DNA of 64,000 nt from Streptococcus parasuis (lineage in GTDB: Bacteria > Bacillota > Bacilli > Lactobacillales > Streptococcaceae): positions 1,550,001 through 1,614,000 of the forward strand of contig NZ_AP024276.1 in the NCBI RefSeq assembly GCF_021654455.1, given 5' to 3'. The stretch's first letter is position 1, and the number at the start of each line of letters is the position of its first letter. Position numbers and translations under genes: made by a program. The notes under the pieces were generated by a model. It was not told where the DNA came from. It saw only the letters and a program-made list of their open reading frames with translations, and did no database searches. Positions 36,119 to 46,246 of this stretch are shown here, piece by piece.

Positions 36119-36991
36119 TTACATACCATATCTTTCAACAAAATGCGATGCTGCTCCAAGCAAATTGGCATCATTTCTAAATTCACAAGCCTCAATACGA
36201 TAGGTTAAATCCTCCATCTTCGTTTTCACTAGTAAGGCATCCAATCGTTGCTGGATTTGTTCAATCAGGTCTGCTCTAGCTGAAATTCCACCTCCAATCA
36301 CTACTAATTCTGGATTAGTAGCCACCAACACATTGTAGATGCCTATTGCCAGGTAATCATACATTTCTGTTATTACCTCTAGAGCCCTCTTGTCACCAAA
36401 TTCAGCAAGAGTAAATAACTCTTTTCCTGAAAAGGAATCTGGGTAACCATACTGTTGAGCAAATAGTCTTGCTCGACGAACTGGACTCACTAACTTGCTC
36501 ATACTTAACCCATCTTTTAAAATCATACAACCAAATTCTCCACCGAATTGGCCTTCTCCTCTTAGAAGCTGCCGTCCTTGTGCTATAGCACCTCCGACAC
36601 CCGTACCGATGATAAAAAAGATAGATGAGGTTGCATTTTGTGCTACCCCCAGATTTAATTCAGCTAAGGCAGCACAGTTTGCATCATTTTCAATTGTCAC
36701 AGGTAGTTCCAACAATGTACTCAACTCATCCTGAATCGAAAAACGATGAATATAGGGAATGGCACTTCTGCCGTAAATAATCCCCTTTTTAGTATCAACT
36801 GCTCCCGGACAAGATAATGCAACTCCTTTCAGATCTCTATAGGAAAAATGGTCCTTTAGATTTAGTATGGTTGACTTCATTTCTTCCCAAGTGGTTGGTG
36901 TCCGAAATGAAGATTTGTTAAAAAGTCTTCCTTTATCATAAAGACCAAATTTGACTGTTGTTCCTCCCAAATCACATACTAATATTGTCAT
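36119..36991 (-). CDS. ROK-family sugar kinase (locus B copy)
   Basis: A 290-residue paralogue of the locus A kinase, with VCDLGGTTVKFGLYD, FIIGTGVGGAI and TIENDANCAALAEL. It lacks the ROK zinc cysteines and any DNA-binding domain. The start at 36991 (MTILVCDLGG) is chosen over an upstream start because it aligns with the paralogue. Glucose released by the GH1 and GH94 enzymes, or an intact beta-glucoside, is a reasonable substrate. It lies between the AraC regulator and the GH1 gene. Confidence 0.88.
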   Translation of the reverse strand: MTILVCDLGGTTVKFGLYDKGRLFNKSSFRTPTTWEEMKSTILNLKDHFSYRDLKGVALSCPGAVDTKKGIIYGRSAIPYIHRFSIQDELSTLLELPVTIENDANCAALAELNLGVAQNATSSIFFIIGTGVGGAIAQGRQLLRGEGQFGGEFGCMILKDGLSMSKLVSPVRRARLFAQQYGYPDSFSGKELFTLAEFGDKRALEVITEMYDYLAIGIYNVLVATNPELVVIGGGISARADLIEQIQQRLDALLVKTKMEDLTYRIEACEFRNDANLLGAASHFVERYGM

Positions 36992-37095
36992 ATTCTTCTT
37001 CTTTCTATTTCTCATTGAAGAATATCCACAAAATCCATTCAATACATGATAGAAAAAAGCCTGAGATACTTTCAAGCTTTTATCCTATTGACAAC

Positions 37096-37842
37096 CTATC
37101 TATCCCACTTCAACTTTGCATTTTCATCTCTATACTTCTTAGGTGTCACTCCAGTTACATCTCTAAATTGTTGGATGAAATGACTTTGTGATGAAAAAGA
37201 AAGGTGGTTTGCAATTTCAATCATGGACATTTCTCCATATTTCAGCAATTCCTTTGCAGATTCAATTTTTAAATCTCGAATATATGTACTAATTGAGACA
37301 CCCACCTCTTTTTTAAAAAGTCGAGATAAATAACTCGATGATACTCCTAGTTCATCTGCAACGGCATCAACTGTAATCCGTTCTGTTAGATTTTTATAAA
37401 TATGCTCCTTACATGCATTGACATGTTTTGAATTGGTATCATTTTGATGGTATCGTCGCATCTTTTCTGTATAGTGCAACACCATTTCATCATGCAAACT
37501 TTGCACTTCTTGTACGGTGTGAATTGTATCTAATTTCTGAATATAAAAGTCACTCATGCGATACGCTTGTTCTAACTCCAATCCATTTTGTCCGCAAAAA
37601 CGGGTAATCATAGCTGTTGTAATCACAAAATGATACTTAATATTCGTAACAGGGTTCTTAGATAATACACCTACACCATCCGTCTCTAAAAAACGTTGTT
37701 GTTCACAATTCATTCGAACCGCATCAAGATCTCCTTTTGCAACTGCACGATAGAAATAGAATTCTTCCGTCGGCTCTCGGTGATTGATTTCATTCAAATC
37801 ATCATCCATAGAAACCTGTAAAAATACCTTGTGTTTTTCCAT
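37096..37842 (-). CDS. AraC-family transcriptional regulator
   Basis: A 248-residue protein with a C-terminal pair of helix-turn-helix motifs (TVDAVADELGVSSSYLSRLF and IEIANHLSFSSQSHFIQQF), ending in TGVTPKKYRDE as in the AraC/XylS signature. The N-terminal 140 residues resemble the region found in streptococcal and Bacillus YesN-like activators without a receiver domain. It probably activates the locus B importer operon and the divergent GH94 operon. It has its own promoter and leads the ROK and GH1 genes. Confidence 0.9.
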   Translation of the reverse strand: MEKHKVFLQVSMDDDLNEINHREPTEEFYFYRAVAKGDLDAVRMNCEQQRFLETDGVGVLSKNPVTNIKYHFVITTAMITRFCGQNGLELEQAYRMSDFYIQKLDTIHTVQEVQSLHDEMVLHYTEKMRRYHQNDTNSKHVNACKEHIYKNLTERITVDAVADELGVSSSYLSRLFKKEVGVSISTYIRDLKIESAKELLKYGEMSMIEIANHLSFSSQSHFIQQFRDVTGVTPKKYRDENAKLKWDR

Positions 37843-37888
37843 TCTCGTTCTCCATCTGATTACCCATATGATTTTTCGTCACACTTCC

Positions 37889-37918
37889 ATTATATCAAGT
37901 TTTCCCTTGGAGGAACAA
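37889..37918 (-). promoter_or_regulatory. Promoter of the AraC-ROK-GH1 run
   Basis: Minus-strand TTGTTC at 37913-37918 and TATAAT at 37889-37894, spaced 18 bp, with TG before the -10 box (TGA-TATAAT). Confidence 0.6.
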
Positions 37919-37938
37919 GTTGAAATTTACATACATAT

Positions 37939-38604
37939 TTACGGTAAATAGGAAATTTGCTGATATTCAGCTACAATAGGTATTGTTCCATCGTAAGGAC
38001 CTAACCATTCATCTACACCCGTTCCTGGCCATACATTCATCATAATTTTGCTTGGTGTACTTGGAATATCTTCAGTTACTGTATGAACAGGCTCTCCATC
38101 TACAAACCAGGTGATAAAATCATTACGCCATTCAAATCCATAGGTGTGAAACGCCTCACTAGCATCAAAACCAAGATCATATAGATATTCATGATTTCCT
38201 ACACCATTGATGAAGTAATTAAATTGAACCTTTGTTGTATCATACCCTAAAAATTCAATATCAATTTCATCCCATTGTGTTCCATCGCTTGGACCAGTGT
38301 AAGTAAAAAATGAAGAAACGACACCAGTATTTTTGATAGGCTTCATTGAAACTTCATATTTACCAAATCCGAAAGATTCACGAGTACGCCATTCTCCACC
38401 CGTAAACTCTCCTTTCTCGTCTTGAGCAATGGTGAGACGTAGACCTTCAAAACTAAATGAGACATTTTCGGGAGACCAACGACAGCCAAACATTTCACCA
38501 TTTGCCCAATCTGCTAACTCCATCGTATCTGAATCATATTCTTGAAACGTCTCCATGTAAGACTCTTTATTATTTTCATGTGTGTTTTCTATCGAATGTG
38601 TCAT
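37939..38604 (-). CDS. GH16 licheninase without signal peptide
   Basis: A 221-residue beta-1,3-1,4-glucanase made of the catalytic domain only. The active site is [12 protein letters not shown], with nucleophile and acid/base Glu, and [15 protein letters not shown] is the conserved C-terminal strand. The N-terminus [20 protein letters not shown] is hydrophilic and is not a signal peptide, so the protein should stay in the cytoplasm. GAAGGTG before the ATG supports this start. It lies 17 bp after the sortase-anchored GH16 gene, which it resembles closely, so a duplication followed by loss of export signals is likely. Confidence 0.9.
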   Translation of the reverse strand: MTHSIENTHENNKESYMETFQEYDSDTMELADWANGEMFGCRWSPENVSFSFEGLRLTIAQDEKGEFTGGEWRTRESFGFGKYEVSMKPIKNTGVVSSFFTYTGPSDGTQWDEIDIEFLGYDTTKVQFNYFINGVGNHEYLYDLGFDASEAFHTYGFEWRNDFITWFVDGEPVHTVTEDIPSTPSKIMMNVWPGTGVDEWLGPYDGTIPIVAEYQQISYLP

Positions 38605-38621
38605 CTTTCACCTTCTCTTTT

Positions 38622-39971
38622 CTATAAGCGTTTTCGACTAGTGAATGAGTATACTAACGTAGCTACAATAAATAATACACTCCCTACGAACATAGATAAC
38701 TGTCCCGTTTGGCTTGAGGTATTTGGAAGTTTATGTTGGTTACTTAGATTAGTCTGATTGACATTGTTATTCGGTAATGGGAGAGGTTGAGTTTTTTTCA
38801 CCTCCTGCTTGCCTTCCAACGTTTCATTGGATTGGTGCTGACCTGAAGGAACACTATTCTCATCTTGGTGGTTTGAATCATTATTTAAAGTTGATGAACT
38901 GTTTGAGTCGGATATTTTATCGGAAAGTGACGAACCTTCATTTGAATCTGACTTGTTTTCTGAAGTCTCTTCAGGTGTCGTATTTGTCATCTGTTCATCA
39001 TTCTCTATTTTAGATTCCGGTAATTCAACTGTATTCGGTGTATACTTCATCCAATCATAAGAAGCAACCAAAGGCACGTTTCCATCAAATGGTTTTAGCC
39101 ATTCATCCACACCAATACCAGGCCAGGCATTCATCATAATTTTTCCAGGTGTAGTTGGAATATCTGTGGTTGCTGTATGAACTGCCACACCATCTACAAA
39201 CCATGTAATAGAATCCTTTTTCCATTCAAACGCATAGGTATGAAATTCTTCAGAGGCGTCAAATCCTAAATTGTAATAATGTTCATGACCACCTACACCA
39301 TTGGTAAAGTAGTTGAACTGAACTTTTGTTGTATCATATCCAACAAACTCAATATCAATTTCATCCCATTGTGTGCCATCACTTGGACCTGTATAGGTAA
39401 AGAAGGAAGAAACTGTCCCGGGATTACTGATTGGTTTCATGCGTACTTCATATTTTCCATAATGGTAATATTGTTGGGTACGCCATTCACCACTATTGTA
39501 ACCACCTTTTCCATCATTATCTATCGTAAGTGTCATAATACCATCTGAAAATGCCACATTTGAAGGTGTCCATCGTGCATTGAACATTGCACCATTAGAC
39601 CAATCTGCCAACTGAGCCGTATTCTCATCGAAAGTATCAAAATCAGTCGAAAATGCTTCTTGCTTAGGAGTTTCAACTTCTGGTGATGGCTCCGCGGTCT
39701 CCTCTACTACTTCTGAAGCCATTTCATTCTCTTGGTTGGCTGTTGTAGCAGGTGATGTTTCATCTAATTGACTTGTTACAGCTACTTCAGTTTCGGCTAC
39801 TTCAGTTTCCGTACTCAATGATGTAGTTTCAGAAGAATCCGATATAATTTGTTCTGAAGTTGGTAACCGTTGACTAGCCACATCTTCAGCTAAAATCTGT
39901 TTCCCATTAACTGCTAAGCTACAGATAGTTGATGCAACACACAACCAAGATAGAACTATTTTCTTTGACAT
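38622..39971 (-). CDS. Surface-anchored GH16 licheninase
   Basis: A 449-residue enzyme predicted to cut mixed-linkage beta-1,3-1,4-glucan outside the cell. Parts in order: signal peptide (1 to about 29), a Ser/Thr/Glu-rich linker, GH16 domain from about 105 to 320 with [12 protein letters not shown], a Ser/Asn-rich wall-spanning region, then a C-terminal anchor. The anchor reads LPNTSSQTG followed by a membrane segment and RKRL, so the sorting motif is LPNTS instead of LPXTG. The start at 39971 follows AAGGAGA. The catalytic domain is like that of Bacillus and S. bovis licheninases. Confidence 0.92.
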   Translation of the reverse strand: MSKKIVLSWLCVASTICSLAVNGKQILAEDVASQRLPTSEQIISDSSETTSLSTETEVAETEVAVTSQLDETSPATTANQENEMASEVVEETAEPSPEVETPKQEAFSTDFDTFDENTAQLADWSNGAMFNARWTPSNVAFSDGIMTLTIDNDGKGGYNSGEWRTQQYYHYGKYEVRMKPISNPGTVSSFFTYTGPSDGTQWDEIDIEFVGYDTTKVQFNYFTNGVGGHEHYYNLGFDASEEFHTYAFEWKKDSITWFVDGVAVHTATTDIPTTPGKIMMNAWPGIGVDEWLKPFDGNVPLVASYDWMKYTPNTVELPESKIENDEQMTNTTPEETSENKSDSNEGSSLSDKISDSNSSSTLNNDSNHQDENSVPSGQHQSNETLEGKQEVKKTQPLPLPNNNVNQTNLSNQHKLPNTSSQTGQLSMFVGSVLFIVATLVYSFTSRKRL

Positions 39972-39993
39972 AAACTGTCTCCTTAAAATTGTT

Positions 39994-40839
39994 TTATTCT
40001 TTGACACCGCCAAGAGTCACTCCAGCGATGATAAATTTAGAAAGGAAGAGATAAACCAGTACAATCGGTACGATAGCAACTAAAATCATAGTATAAATTT
40101 TTCCCATATCAAAATTCATATAGTCTGCACCACGAAGGGACGCAATTAATATCGGAACGGTCATTTTATCCTTAGATTGAAGCACAAGGGCTGGGATGAA
40201 GTAATTATTCCATGATCCTACAAATGTAAAGATTGCTTGAACTGCGATAGCTGGTTTCATCAGAGGTAGCACAATGGTGTTAAAAGTACGGAATTCCCCA
40301 GAGCCATCAATTCGCGCCGCATCCACCATGGAAAGTGGTAAAGAGGCCTGCATATAGCTATACATAAAGTAGAAGACCGCCGGCGAGGCAATAGCAGGAA
40401 TAATTAATGGAAGAAAACTATCATACATACCCATTTGGGTAATCAATCTCAGGAAACCCATTGAAGTTACTTGAGTCGGCATAACTAGAATAGCCATGAT
40501 AAAAGTAAAGGCTATTTTTTTAAATCTAAAGTCATACACATAAAGCCCATAGGCTGTTAAGGCTGAGAAATAAGTACAAACCGCTGCAGTAGTACCAGAA
40601 ACAATCAAACTATTGATAATCCCTCTAAACATTGGGAAAGTCCCATCATTAGCAACTTTCATCAGATTATCCCAAAGATGTCCCCCAGGGAGGGCAGAAA
40701 ATCCTCTTTGCAACTCTGAATGAGAATGTGTGGCACTAACAATCAGAATATAAAAGAAGAAAAGGCACATAAATGATAGGCTAATCAATACAAAATGTGC
40801 CACAATACGCCGCAAGTGATTCTGAGCATTTGTTGACAT
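39994..40839 (-). CDS. Sugar ABC importer permease, MalG-like (locus B)
   Basis: A 281-residue CUT1 permease with six membrane segments and the EAA loop [19 protein letters not shown]. It is between the MalF-like permease and the surface licheninase in one operon. The predicted cargo is the tri- and tetrasaccharides made by the licheninase. No ATPase is encoded nearby. Confidence 0.92.
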   Translation of the reverse strand: MSTNAQNHLRRIVAHFVLISLSFMCLFFFYILIVSATHSHSELQRGFSALPGGHLWDNLMKVANDGTFPMFRGIINSLIVSGTTAAVCTYFSALTAYGLYVYDFRFKKIAFTFIMAILVMPTQVTSMGFLRLITQMGMYDSFLPLIIPAIASPAVFYFMYSYMQASLPLSMVDAARIDGSGEFRTFNTIVLPLMKPAIAVQAIFTFVGSWNNYFIPALVLQSKDKMTVPILIASLRGADYMNFDMGKIYTMILVAIVPIVLVYLFLSKFIIAGVTLGGVKE

Positions 40840-40850
40840 ATTCTAACCTC

Positions 40851-41792
40851 CTATACTTTTTTTACTTTTTGTTTCATCTTTGTACGCCCAAGCTTTAATT
40901 CATTATTTGTCATCTTATAGACAAACCAACACAAGAACGCACTAACGACGAACAGATAAACAGATAGTGCACCAGCCATGCCATAGTTCTTACTCTTCAA
41001 GTGATTATTTAAGAACATAATGAGAGTTGTAGAAGTTCGGTCAGGAGCTCCTTGTCCATTAGTCAAAATTTGTGGAACATCAAACATTTGAAGACCACCA
41101 ATAATGGATGTAATCAACGTATATGCTAGAATCGGACGAATCATTGGTAACGTAATGTAAAAGAAACGTTGTCGGCTATTACAACCATCAATCTCTGCTG
41201 CTTCAAAAATATCTGGATTAATCCCCATTATTGCTGCCATTAGCATGATTGTTGAATTACCGAACCACATCAGAAAATTCATCACCGCAACTAAAGTACG
41301 GGTGCCAAGAGAGGTACCCATAAAATCAACTGGTTCCTTAAATATACCTAATGAAGTCATTATCGAATTAATGGGACCGTTTGTTGAAAAGAGGGTAAAG
41401 AAAAGCATGGCAAATGCAGAGGCCATAATTAAATTTGGCAAGTATATAATTACCTTATAAATTCCTTGACCCCGTAATTTAAGTCTTGCATCAACAAACC
41501 AGTTTGCTAAAAGCAGAGCAATTCCAATCTGAGGAATAAAGCCCATAAGCCACATTAACATGGTATTACCAGCATATTTTAGAATATCGGACTGTAATAA
41601 ACTAATATAATTATCAACACCAATAAAGGTCGGCCCAATTTCTCTAATTCCTGATCGATAGTATTCATAAAAACTATATCGCACAGTTTCAACTAATGGA
41701 ATGAAGGAAAAAATAAAGAAGGTGACAAAAAACGGTAAGATAAACAGATAACCCCATTTCCCGTAATTTATACGTTTACGTTTTTGTTTCAT
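40851..41792 (-). CDS. Sugar ABC importer permease, MalF-like (locus B)
   Basis: A 313-residue CUT1 permease with the EAA loop INPDIFEAAEIDGCNSRQRF. The start at 41792 (MKQKRKRINYGKW) has AAGGAG upstream and avoids a 13-codon extension with no ribosome binding site. It follows the binding-protein gene by 50 bp and precedes its partner permease by 11 bp. Confidence 0.92.
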   Translation of the reverse strand: MKQKRKRINYGKWGYLFILPFFVTFFIFSFIPLVETVRYSFYEYYRSGIREIGPTFIGVDNYISLLQSDILKYAGNTMLMWLMGFIPQIGIALLLANWFVDARLKLRGQGIYKVIIYLPNLIMASAFAMLFFTLFSTNGPINSIMTSLGIFKEPVDFMGTSLGTRTLVAVMNFLMWFGNSTIMLMAAIMGINPDIFEAAEIDGCNSRQRFFYITLPMIRPILAYTLITSIIGGLQMFDVPQILTNGQGAPDRTSTTLIMFLNNHLKSKNYGMAGALSVYLFVVSAFLCWFVYKMTNNELKLGRTKMKQKVKKV

Positions 41793-41842
41793 TCTGTTAC
41801 TCCTTTTAGAGTAAGGCGGTGCAACATGCACCGCTACTCTCT

Positions 41843-43216
41843 TTAATCAGGCCATTTAATCTCTGTGATTTCTGGATAACGTTCCTTAATGGCAATTTCA
41901 AAGTTTTCTTTTGCTTTTTCAAAGCTAACCTTATCTTGTAGATAATCATTAAAGTTATTTTGAATCAATTCTACGCTACCTTGGTCGTAGGCAGATAACG
42001 GAGCAATCTTAATATTTTCAGCAACTGGAGCAAAATATTCAAAGGCATTTTGTCCACCAAGGAAGTCAGATTTGAAATTATCATCTTTCGCTGCTTCTTG
42101 CATACCAGATTGAGTATTTGTAAAGTCAAGATAATCTTTTGAAATTTTCAAGAGATTTTCTTTATTTCCTGTCAAAGCTAAAATAATATCTTTTACATGT
42201 TTAGGATTGTCTGTACCAACTGCTCCATGGATATAAGAACCACCCCAGTTGTATTCTTGTGGTGGTGTCGTCACTGCCCAAGAACCTTCAGCACCATCCC
42301 AGTTCGGTTTCAAGACAAAATCAATACCCCATGCTGGGAATAGGAACGCAAAGTTCTTTGCTTGGGAGCTCATTTCCTTGTTCCATTCATCGGTCCACTG
42401 ACCTTTAACTGTCTTGGTAAAGTAGCCGGCATCTAACCATTCTTTAGAGTCTTTAACCCATTGCATAACCTCTGGTGCAACATTAATAGTGGTTTCTCCA
42501 GCTTTTACCCAAGGTTCTTTGATACTATTTCCATATAGACGGAAAGTATCGGCTGGAGAAGCAAATATTGTATAGCCTTTATCTTTCAATATTTTTGCTG
42601 TCTCTTTAGCAGTTGCCCAATCCCCTACCTTCTTACCAATTTCAGAAGGATCATCTGTACCAAAAACAGCTTTTGCTATATCACGGCGGTACACGATTAC
42701 CCCTGGTGTAGTTTGCCATGTCGAACCACGTTGAACCCCGTCTTCATCAGAGGCTGTTACTTTAGTAAAACTATATTGGTCAGATAAGTCTTTTTCTGGA
42801 TCAATTCCAAGTTCCTTCAAAGGAAGAGCTGCATCAGCCTCTTTTGATGAGTATTTGTTAACATAGTCAGTCTCAGAGAGAAAAATATCAACTTTTTCAT
42901 CTGCAGCAGCTGATTCTTGATTTAGTAATGCTTCATCCAATTTTTGTTGATAAACACCATCTTGGTTCGGATTGACAATCCAATGAATCTCTGTCCCATC
43001 CTTTAAGGTTGTAATGGTTCCATCTGCAGATGTTTCCTTCACTTCAGGATATACTGCCTCTACACGTTGACGAAATTCGTCATTCCAAGAATAGATATTG
43101 ATTACTTTACCTTCTTCTGCTTGGCTTGTACCAGCTGATTCGGACTTGGATCCACAGGCAACAAGTGCAGTTGATGCGAACGCAGTCAATAATAAAGCGC
43201 TTACTTTTTTGTTCAT
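41843..43216 (-). CDS. Sugar-binding lipoprotein of the locus B importer
   Basis: A 457-residue extracellular binding protein with a lipobox TALVACGSKSE at about residues 17-22. It is not closely similar to the locus A binding protein, consistent with a different ligand. As first gene of the operon it follows a TATAAT box at 43259-43264 and an AAGGAG. Ligands are likely beta-1,3-1,4-gluco-oligosaccharides. Confidence 0.92.
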   Translation of the reverse strand: MNKKVSALLLTAFASTALVACGSKSESAGTSQAEEGKVINIYSWNDEFRQRVEAVYPEVKETSADGTITTLKDGTEIHWIVNPNQDGVYQQKLDEALLNQESAAADEKVDIFLSETDYVNKYSSKEADAALPLKELGIDPEKDLSDQYSFTKVTASDEDGVQRGSTWQTTPGVIVYRRDIAKAVFGTDDPSEIGKKVGDWATAKETAKILKDKGYTIFASPADTFRLYGNSIKEPWVKAGETTINVAPEVMQWVKDSKEWLDAGYFTKTVKGQWTDEWNKEMSSQAKNFAFLFPAWGIDFVLKPNWDGAEGSWAVTTPPQEYNWGGSYIHGAVGTDNPKHVKDIILALTGNKENLLKISKDYLDFTNTQSGMQEAAKDDNFKSDFLGGQNAFEYFAPVAENIKIAPLSAYDQGSVELIQNNFNDYLQDKVSFEKAKENFEIAIKERYPEITEIKWPD

Positions 43217-43533
43217 GTTTCTTCTCCTTTTAGAAGTTTTCTTTGTTTTTATGAATTCATTATAGCTAGAAAGAGTGGGGTATTATATTAAATATTTTTA
43301 CAAAATATCAGATTTTTGAACTAAGTTCATATTCTTTTTTTTCATTGTGTACTTCATTTTGACTTATTTAATGTAGAAAAAAAGTTGATGGAAAACATTT
43401 TTTTTAAAGAATCATTAAACTTTTTCACTTCATGTCATCATTCTGATATTTTCTTCCTAATTCTTATTTTTTCTAGTTACTGTTTACCTTACAATTAAAC
43501 TATCTTAACAACCTATATTCAGAAAGGATTCTT
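43217..43533. promoter_or_regulatory. Divergent control region of locus B
   Basis: A 317-bp AT-rich gap between the importer operon (minus) and the GH94 operon (plus). A minus-strand TATAAT lies at 43259-43264 without a good -35 box, as expected for an activated promoter. Two palindromes stand out: ATATTTT-TAC-AAAATAT at 43292-43308 and TGAACTAAGTTCA at 43317-43329. The plus-strand promoter was not resolved. No gene was seen here. Confidence 0.5.
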
Positions 43534-46227
43534 ATGAATAAAGTAGAATTTATTGATCAAAATGGTAGCTTTACATTGAAACAGGCTCAAAAAAATCACA
43601 CACTCTATTTTCCTCTTGCATCCGAAAAAGGATTAAAAAGTTCCATCACACCATTATTGGGTGGAGATTCAAAAATTAGCCAAAATAGCTTTATTTTAGA
43701 ACCGGTTAGTATTGAAAATCTCCATAATAATCGCTCCACCCGTAATGTATGGACCTGCATTGATGGAAAAGAAACGATTTCCTTAACTGGACAATCTTCT
43801 GATTACGATAGAGACATTGCTAAAGAAAAGCAACACGACCAAGTGACGGCTGGATTTATGTGGCATCAATTAGAACGTACGGATGAGATTGCTAATATAT
43901 CAACTAGTATTACAAATTTCATACCAGTTTCAGCCAATATTGAAGTCATGCATATTCGATTGAAAAATCTTTCCAATCATCCGAGACGATTCTCTACTTA
44001 TGTGGCAGTTCCTATTTTTGGAAGGAGTGCTGACAATCTTCGTGATCACCGCCATGTAACTTCATTATTGCATCGTATTCACACAACAAAAAATGGGGTT
44101 GTTGTCAATCCGACCATGACCTTTGACGAACGGGGACATCACCCTAATCATTTGCTCTATTATGTAGCTGGTTATACAGGTGAAGGGCACACCCCAGTAG
44201 CATTTTACCCAACTGTAGAGGAATTTATTGGAGAAAGTGGTAACTTTACCCATCCCGAAGCTGTTTTTCAACACTATCCCGGATATTCTGATTATAAAAT
44301 AGATGGAAGAGAAGCAATGGGAGCCTTTCGCTTTGAAGAGGTTACTCTCCAATCTGGGCAAGAAACTTCCTATATTGTTTTGTTAGGAATTACAGAGGAA
44401 GATACAAATATTGAAGAGGCTTTAGCTGATTACTCTACTGATACACAAATTCAACAACATTTAGAACAAACTAAGCAGTATTGGAACAACAAAGTCAATG
44501 TGCGATTTGAAACAGGCCAAGCAGATTTTGATCAATGGATGAAATGGATTTGTTTCCAACCATACTTGAGAAAAATTTTTGGATGTTCATTCCTCCCTCA
44601 CCATGACTATGGAAGAGGAGGTCGAGGTTGGAGAGACCTCTGGCAAGATTGTCTCTCACTGTTACTATTAGAACCTACGCAAGTTCGACGTATGATTGTC
44701 AATAACTTCAAAGGTGTTCGGATAGATGGAACAAATGCGACGATAATAGGCTCGGGAGAAGGAGAATTTATTGCGGACCGAAATGGTATTACCCGTGTTT
44801 GGATGGATCATGCTTTTTGGCCACTGCTTACTACAAAACTCTATATTGATCAAACAGGAGATACATCTATTCTGACTGAAAAAGTTTCCTATTTCAAAGA
44901 CAGACAAGTAAAACGTGGCACAGCCATTGACAAAGAATGGAAGGAAGAAAATGGTTCACAGTTGCTTACTCTAGGTGGAAATATTTACTTAGGGAGCATT
45001 CTGGAACATTTACTGATTGAACAATTGGCTGCGTTTTATGATGTTGGTGAACACAATTTTTATCGATTACGTGATGCAGATTGGAATGATGCTTTGGATA
45101 TGGCTAGCGAAAGAGGGGAAAGTGTGGCATTTACCTGTGCCTACGTTGGTAGTATGATGGATTTAGCTCATCTTATTCGAATTTATGCAAGTCAGCTGGA
45201 TGATCAAACAATACAATTACCAGAAGAGTTTGAAACACTGCTTTCTCATGACCTGGAAGTTTACGATAATTATTCAAAAAAACAAGCTGTACTACAAGAA
45301 TTCTCTGAAGCCTGCAAACACAAATTAAGCGGGAAAACCATCCGTGTTACATTTGCCGAACTCGCAGTTAATCTGATTGAAAAAGCAAATTGGTTGCGAG
45401 AACAAATTCAAAAAACCGAATGGTTAAGTGAAGATGAGAATGGATGGTTTAACAGTTATTATGATAATAATGGCCATCAAGTAGAGACTTGCCACACCAA
45501 TCATCCAAAAATGATGTTGACTGGACAGGTTTTCTCTATCATGAGCTACGTAGCAAATGACCAACAGATTCAGTCTATCATCCGTAGCGCAGATCGCCAC
45601 TTGTATGCTCCTGAATGCGGTGGTTACAGACTGAACACAAACTTTAATGAAATAAAAATGGATATGGGCCGGATGTTCGGTTTTGCATATGGAGAAAAGG
45701 AAAACGGAGCTGTTTTTTCTCACATGACGACTATGTATGCAAATGCCTTATACCGTCGTGGCTATGCAAAAGCTGGCTGGAAAGCATTAAAATCCTTAGC
45801 AAATACAGCCTTAGACTACGATATCAGTCGAATCTATCCGGGAATACCTGAATATTTCCGTTCAGATGGTAGAGGTCTATACCACTATCTAACAGGTGCA
45901 GCAAGCTGGTATATGTACACTATGTTGACAGAAGTATTCGGTTTTCAAGGAAATCTAGGAAATCTCATCCTGTATCCAAAACTGGTTGTTGAACAATTTG
46001 ATCAACAAAATCAAGCAAAATTGACAACAACTTTTGCCGGAAAAACCTTTACCTTGACCTATCATAATCTCTCAAGAAAAGAATTCGGCGACTACGTTAT
46101 CAGTCAAGCACGTTTCAATGGACGAGATCTCCCAATAACTGATGATGCATATGCTACATTATCAAAAACAGAAATAGATCAGTTAGATCCAAATGAGAAT
46201 CACCATATCTCTATTACACTCTCTTAG
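43534..46227 (+). CDS. GH94 glycoside phosphorylase, possibly laminaribiose phosphorylase
   Basis: An 897-residue inverting phosphorylase. The catalytic Asp lies in LRDADWNDALDMA (DWND at residues 516-519). HDYGRGGRGWRDLWQD and SRIYPGIPEYFRSDGRG are conserved GH94 segments. It splits a beta-glucoside with phosphate to give glucose-1-phosphate, saving ATP. Length and sequence style are nearer to laminaribiose or beta-1,3-oligoglucan phosphorylases than to the 800-residue cellobiose enzymes. With the second GH94 gene, both linkages of mixed-linkage glucan could be handled. Specificity is inferred. Confidence 0.82.
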   Translation: MNKVEFIDQNGSFTLKQAQKNHTLYFPLASEKGLKSSITPLLGGDSKISQNSFILEPVSIENLHNNRSTRNVWTCIDGKETISLTGQSSDYDRDIAKEKQHDQVTAGFMWHQLERTDEIANISTSITNFIPVSANIEVMHIRLKNLSNHPRRFSTYVAVPIFGRSADNLRDHRHVTSLLHRIHTTKNGVVVNPTMTFDERGHHPNHLLYYVAGYTGEGHTPVAFYPTVEEFIGESGNFTHPEAVFQHYPGYSDYKIDGREAMGAFRFEEVTLQSGQETSYIVLLGITEEDTNIEEALADYSTDTQIQQHLEQTKQYWNNKVNVRFETGQADFDQWMKWICFQPYLRKIFGCSFLPHHDYGRGGRGWRDLWQDCLSLLLLEPTQVRRMIVNNFKGVRIDGTNATIIGSGEGEFIADRNGITRVWMDHAFWPLLTTKLYIDQTGDTSILTEKVSYFKDRQVKRGTAIDKEWKEENGSQLLTLGGNIYLGSILEHLLIEQLAAFYDVGEHNFYRLRDADWNDALDMASERGESVAFTCAYVGSMMDLAHLIRIYASQLDDQTIQLPEEFETLLSHDLEVYDNYSKKQAVLQEFSEACKHKLSGKTIRVTFAELAVNLIEKANWLREQIQKTEWLSEDENGWFNSYYDNNGHQVETCHTNHPKMMLTGQVFSIMSYVANDQQIQSIIRSADRHLYAPECGGYRLNTNFNEIKMDMGRMFGFAYGEKENGAVFSHMTTMYANALYRRGYAKAGWKALKSLANTALDYDISRIYPGIPEYFRSDGRGLYHYLTGAASWYMYTMLTEVFGFQGNLGNLILYPKLVVEQFDQQNQAKLTTTFAGKTFTLTYHNLSRKEFGDYVISQARFNGRDLPITDDAYATLSKTEIDQLDPNENHHISITLS

Positions 46228-46246
46228 ACACTTGAAAGGAAAAATT

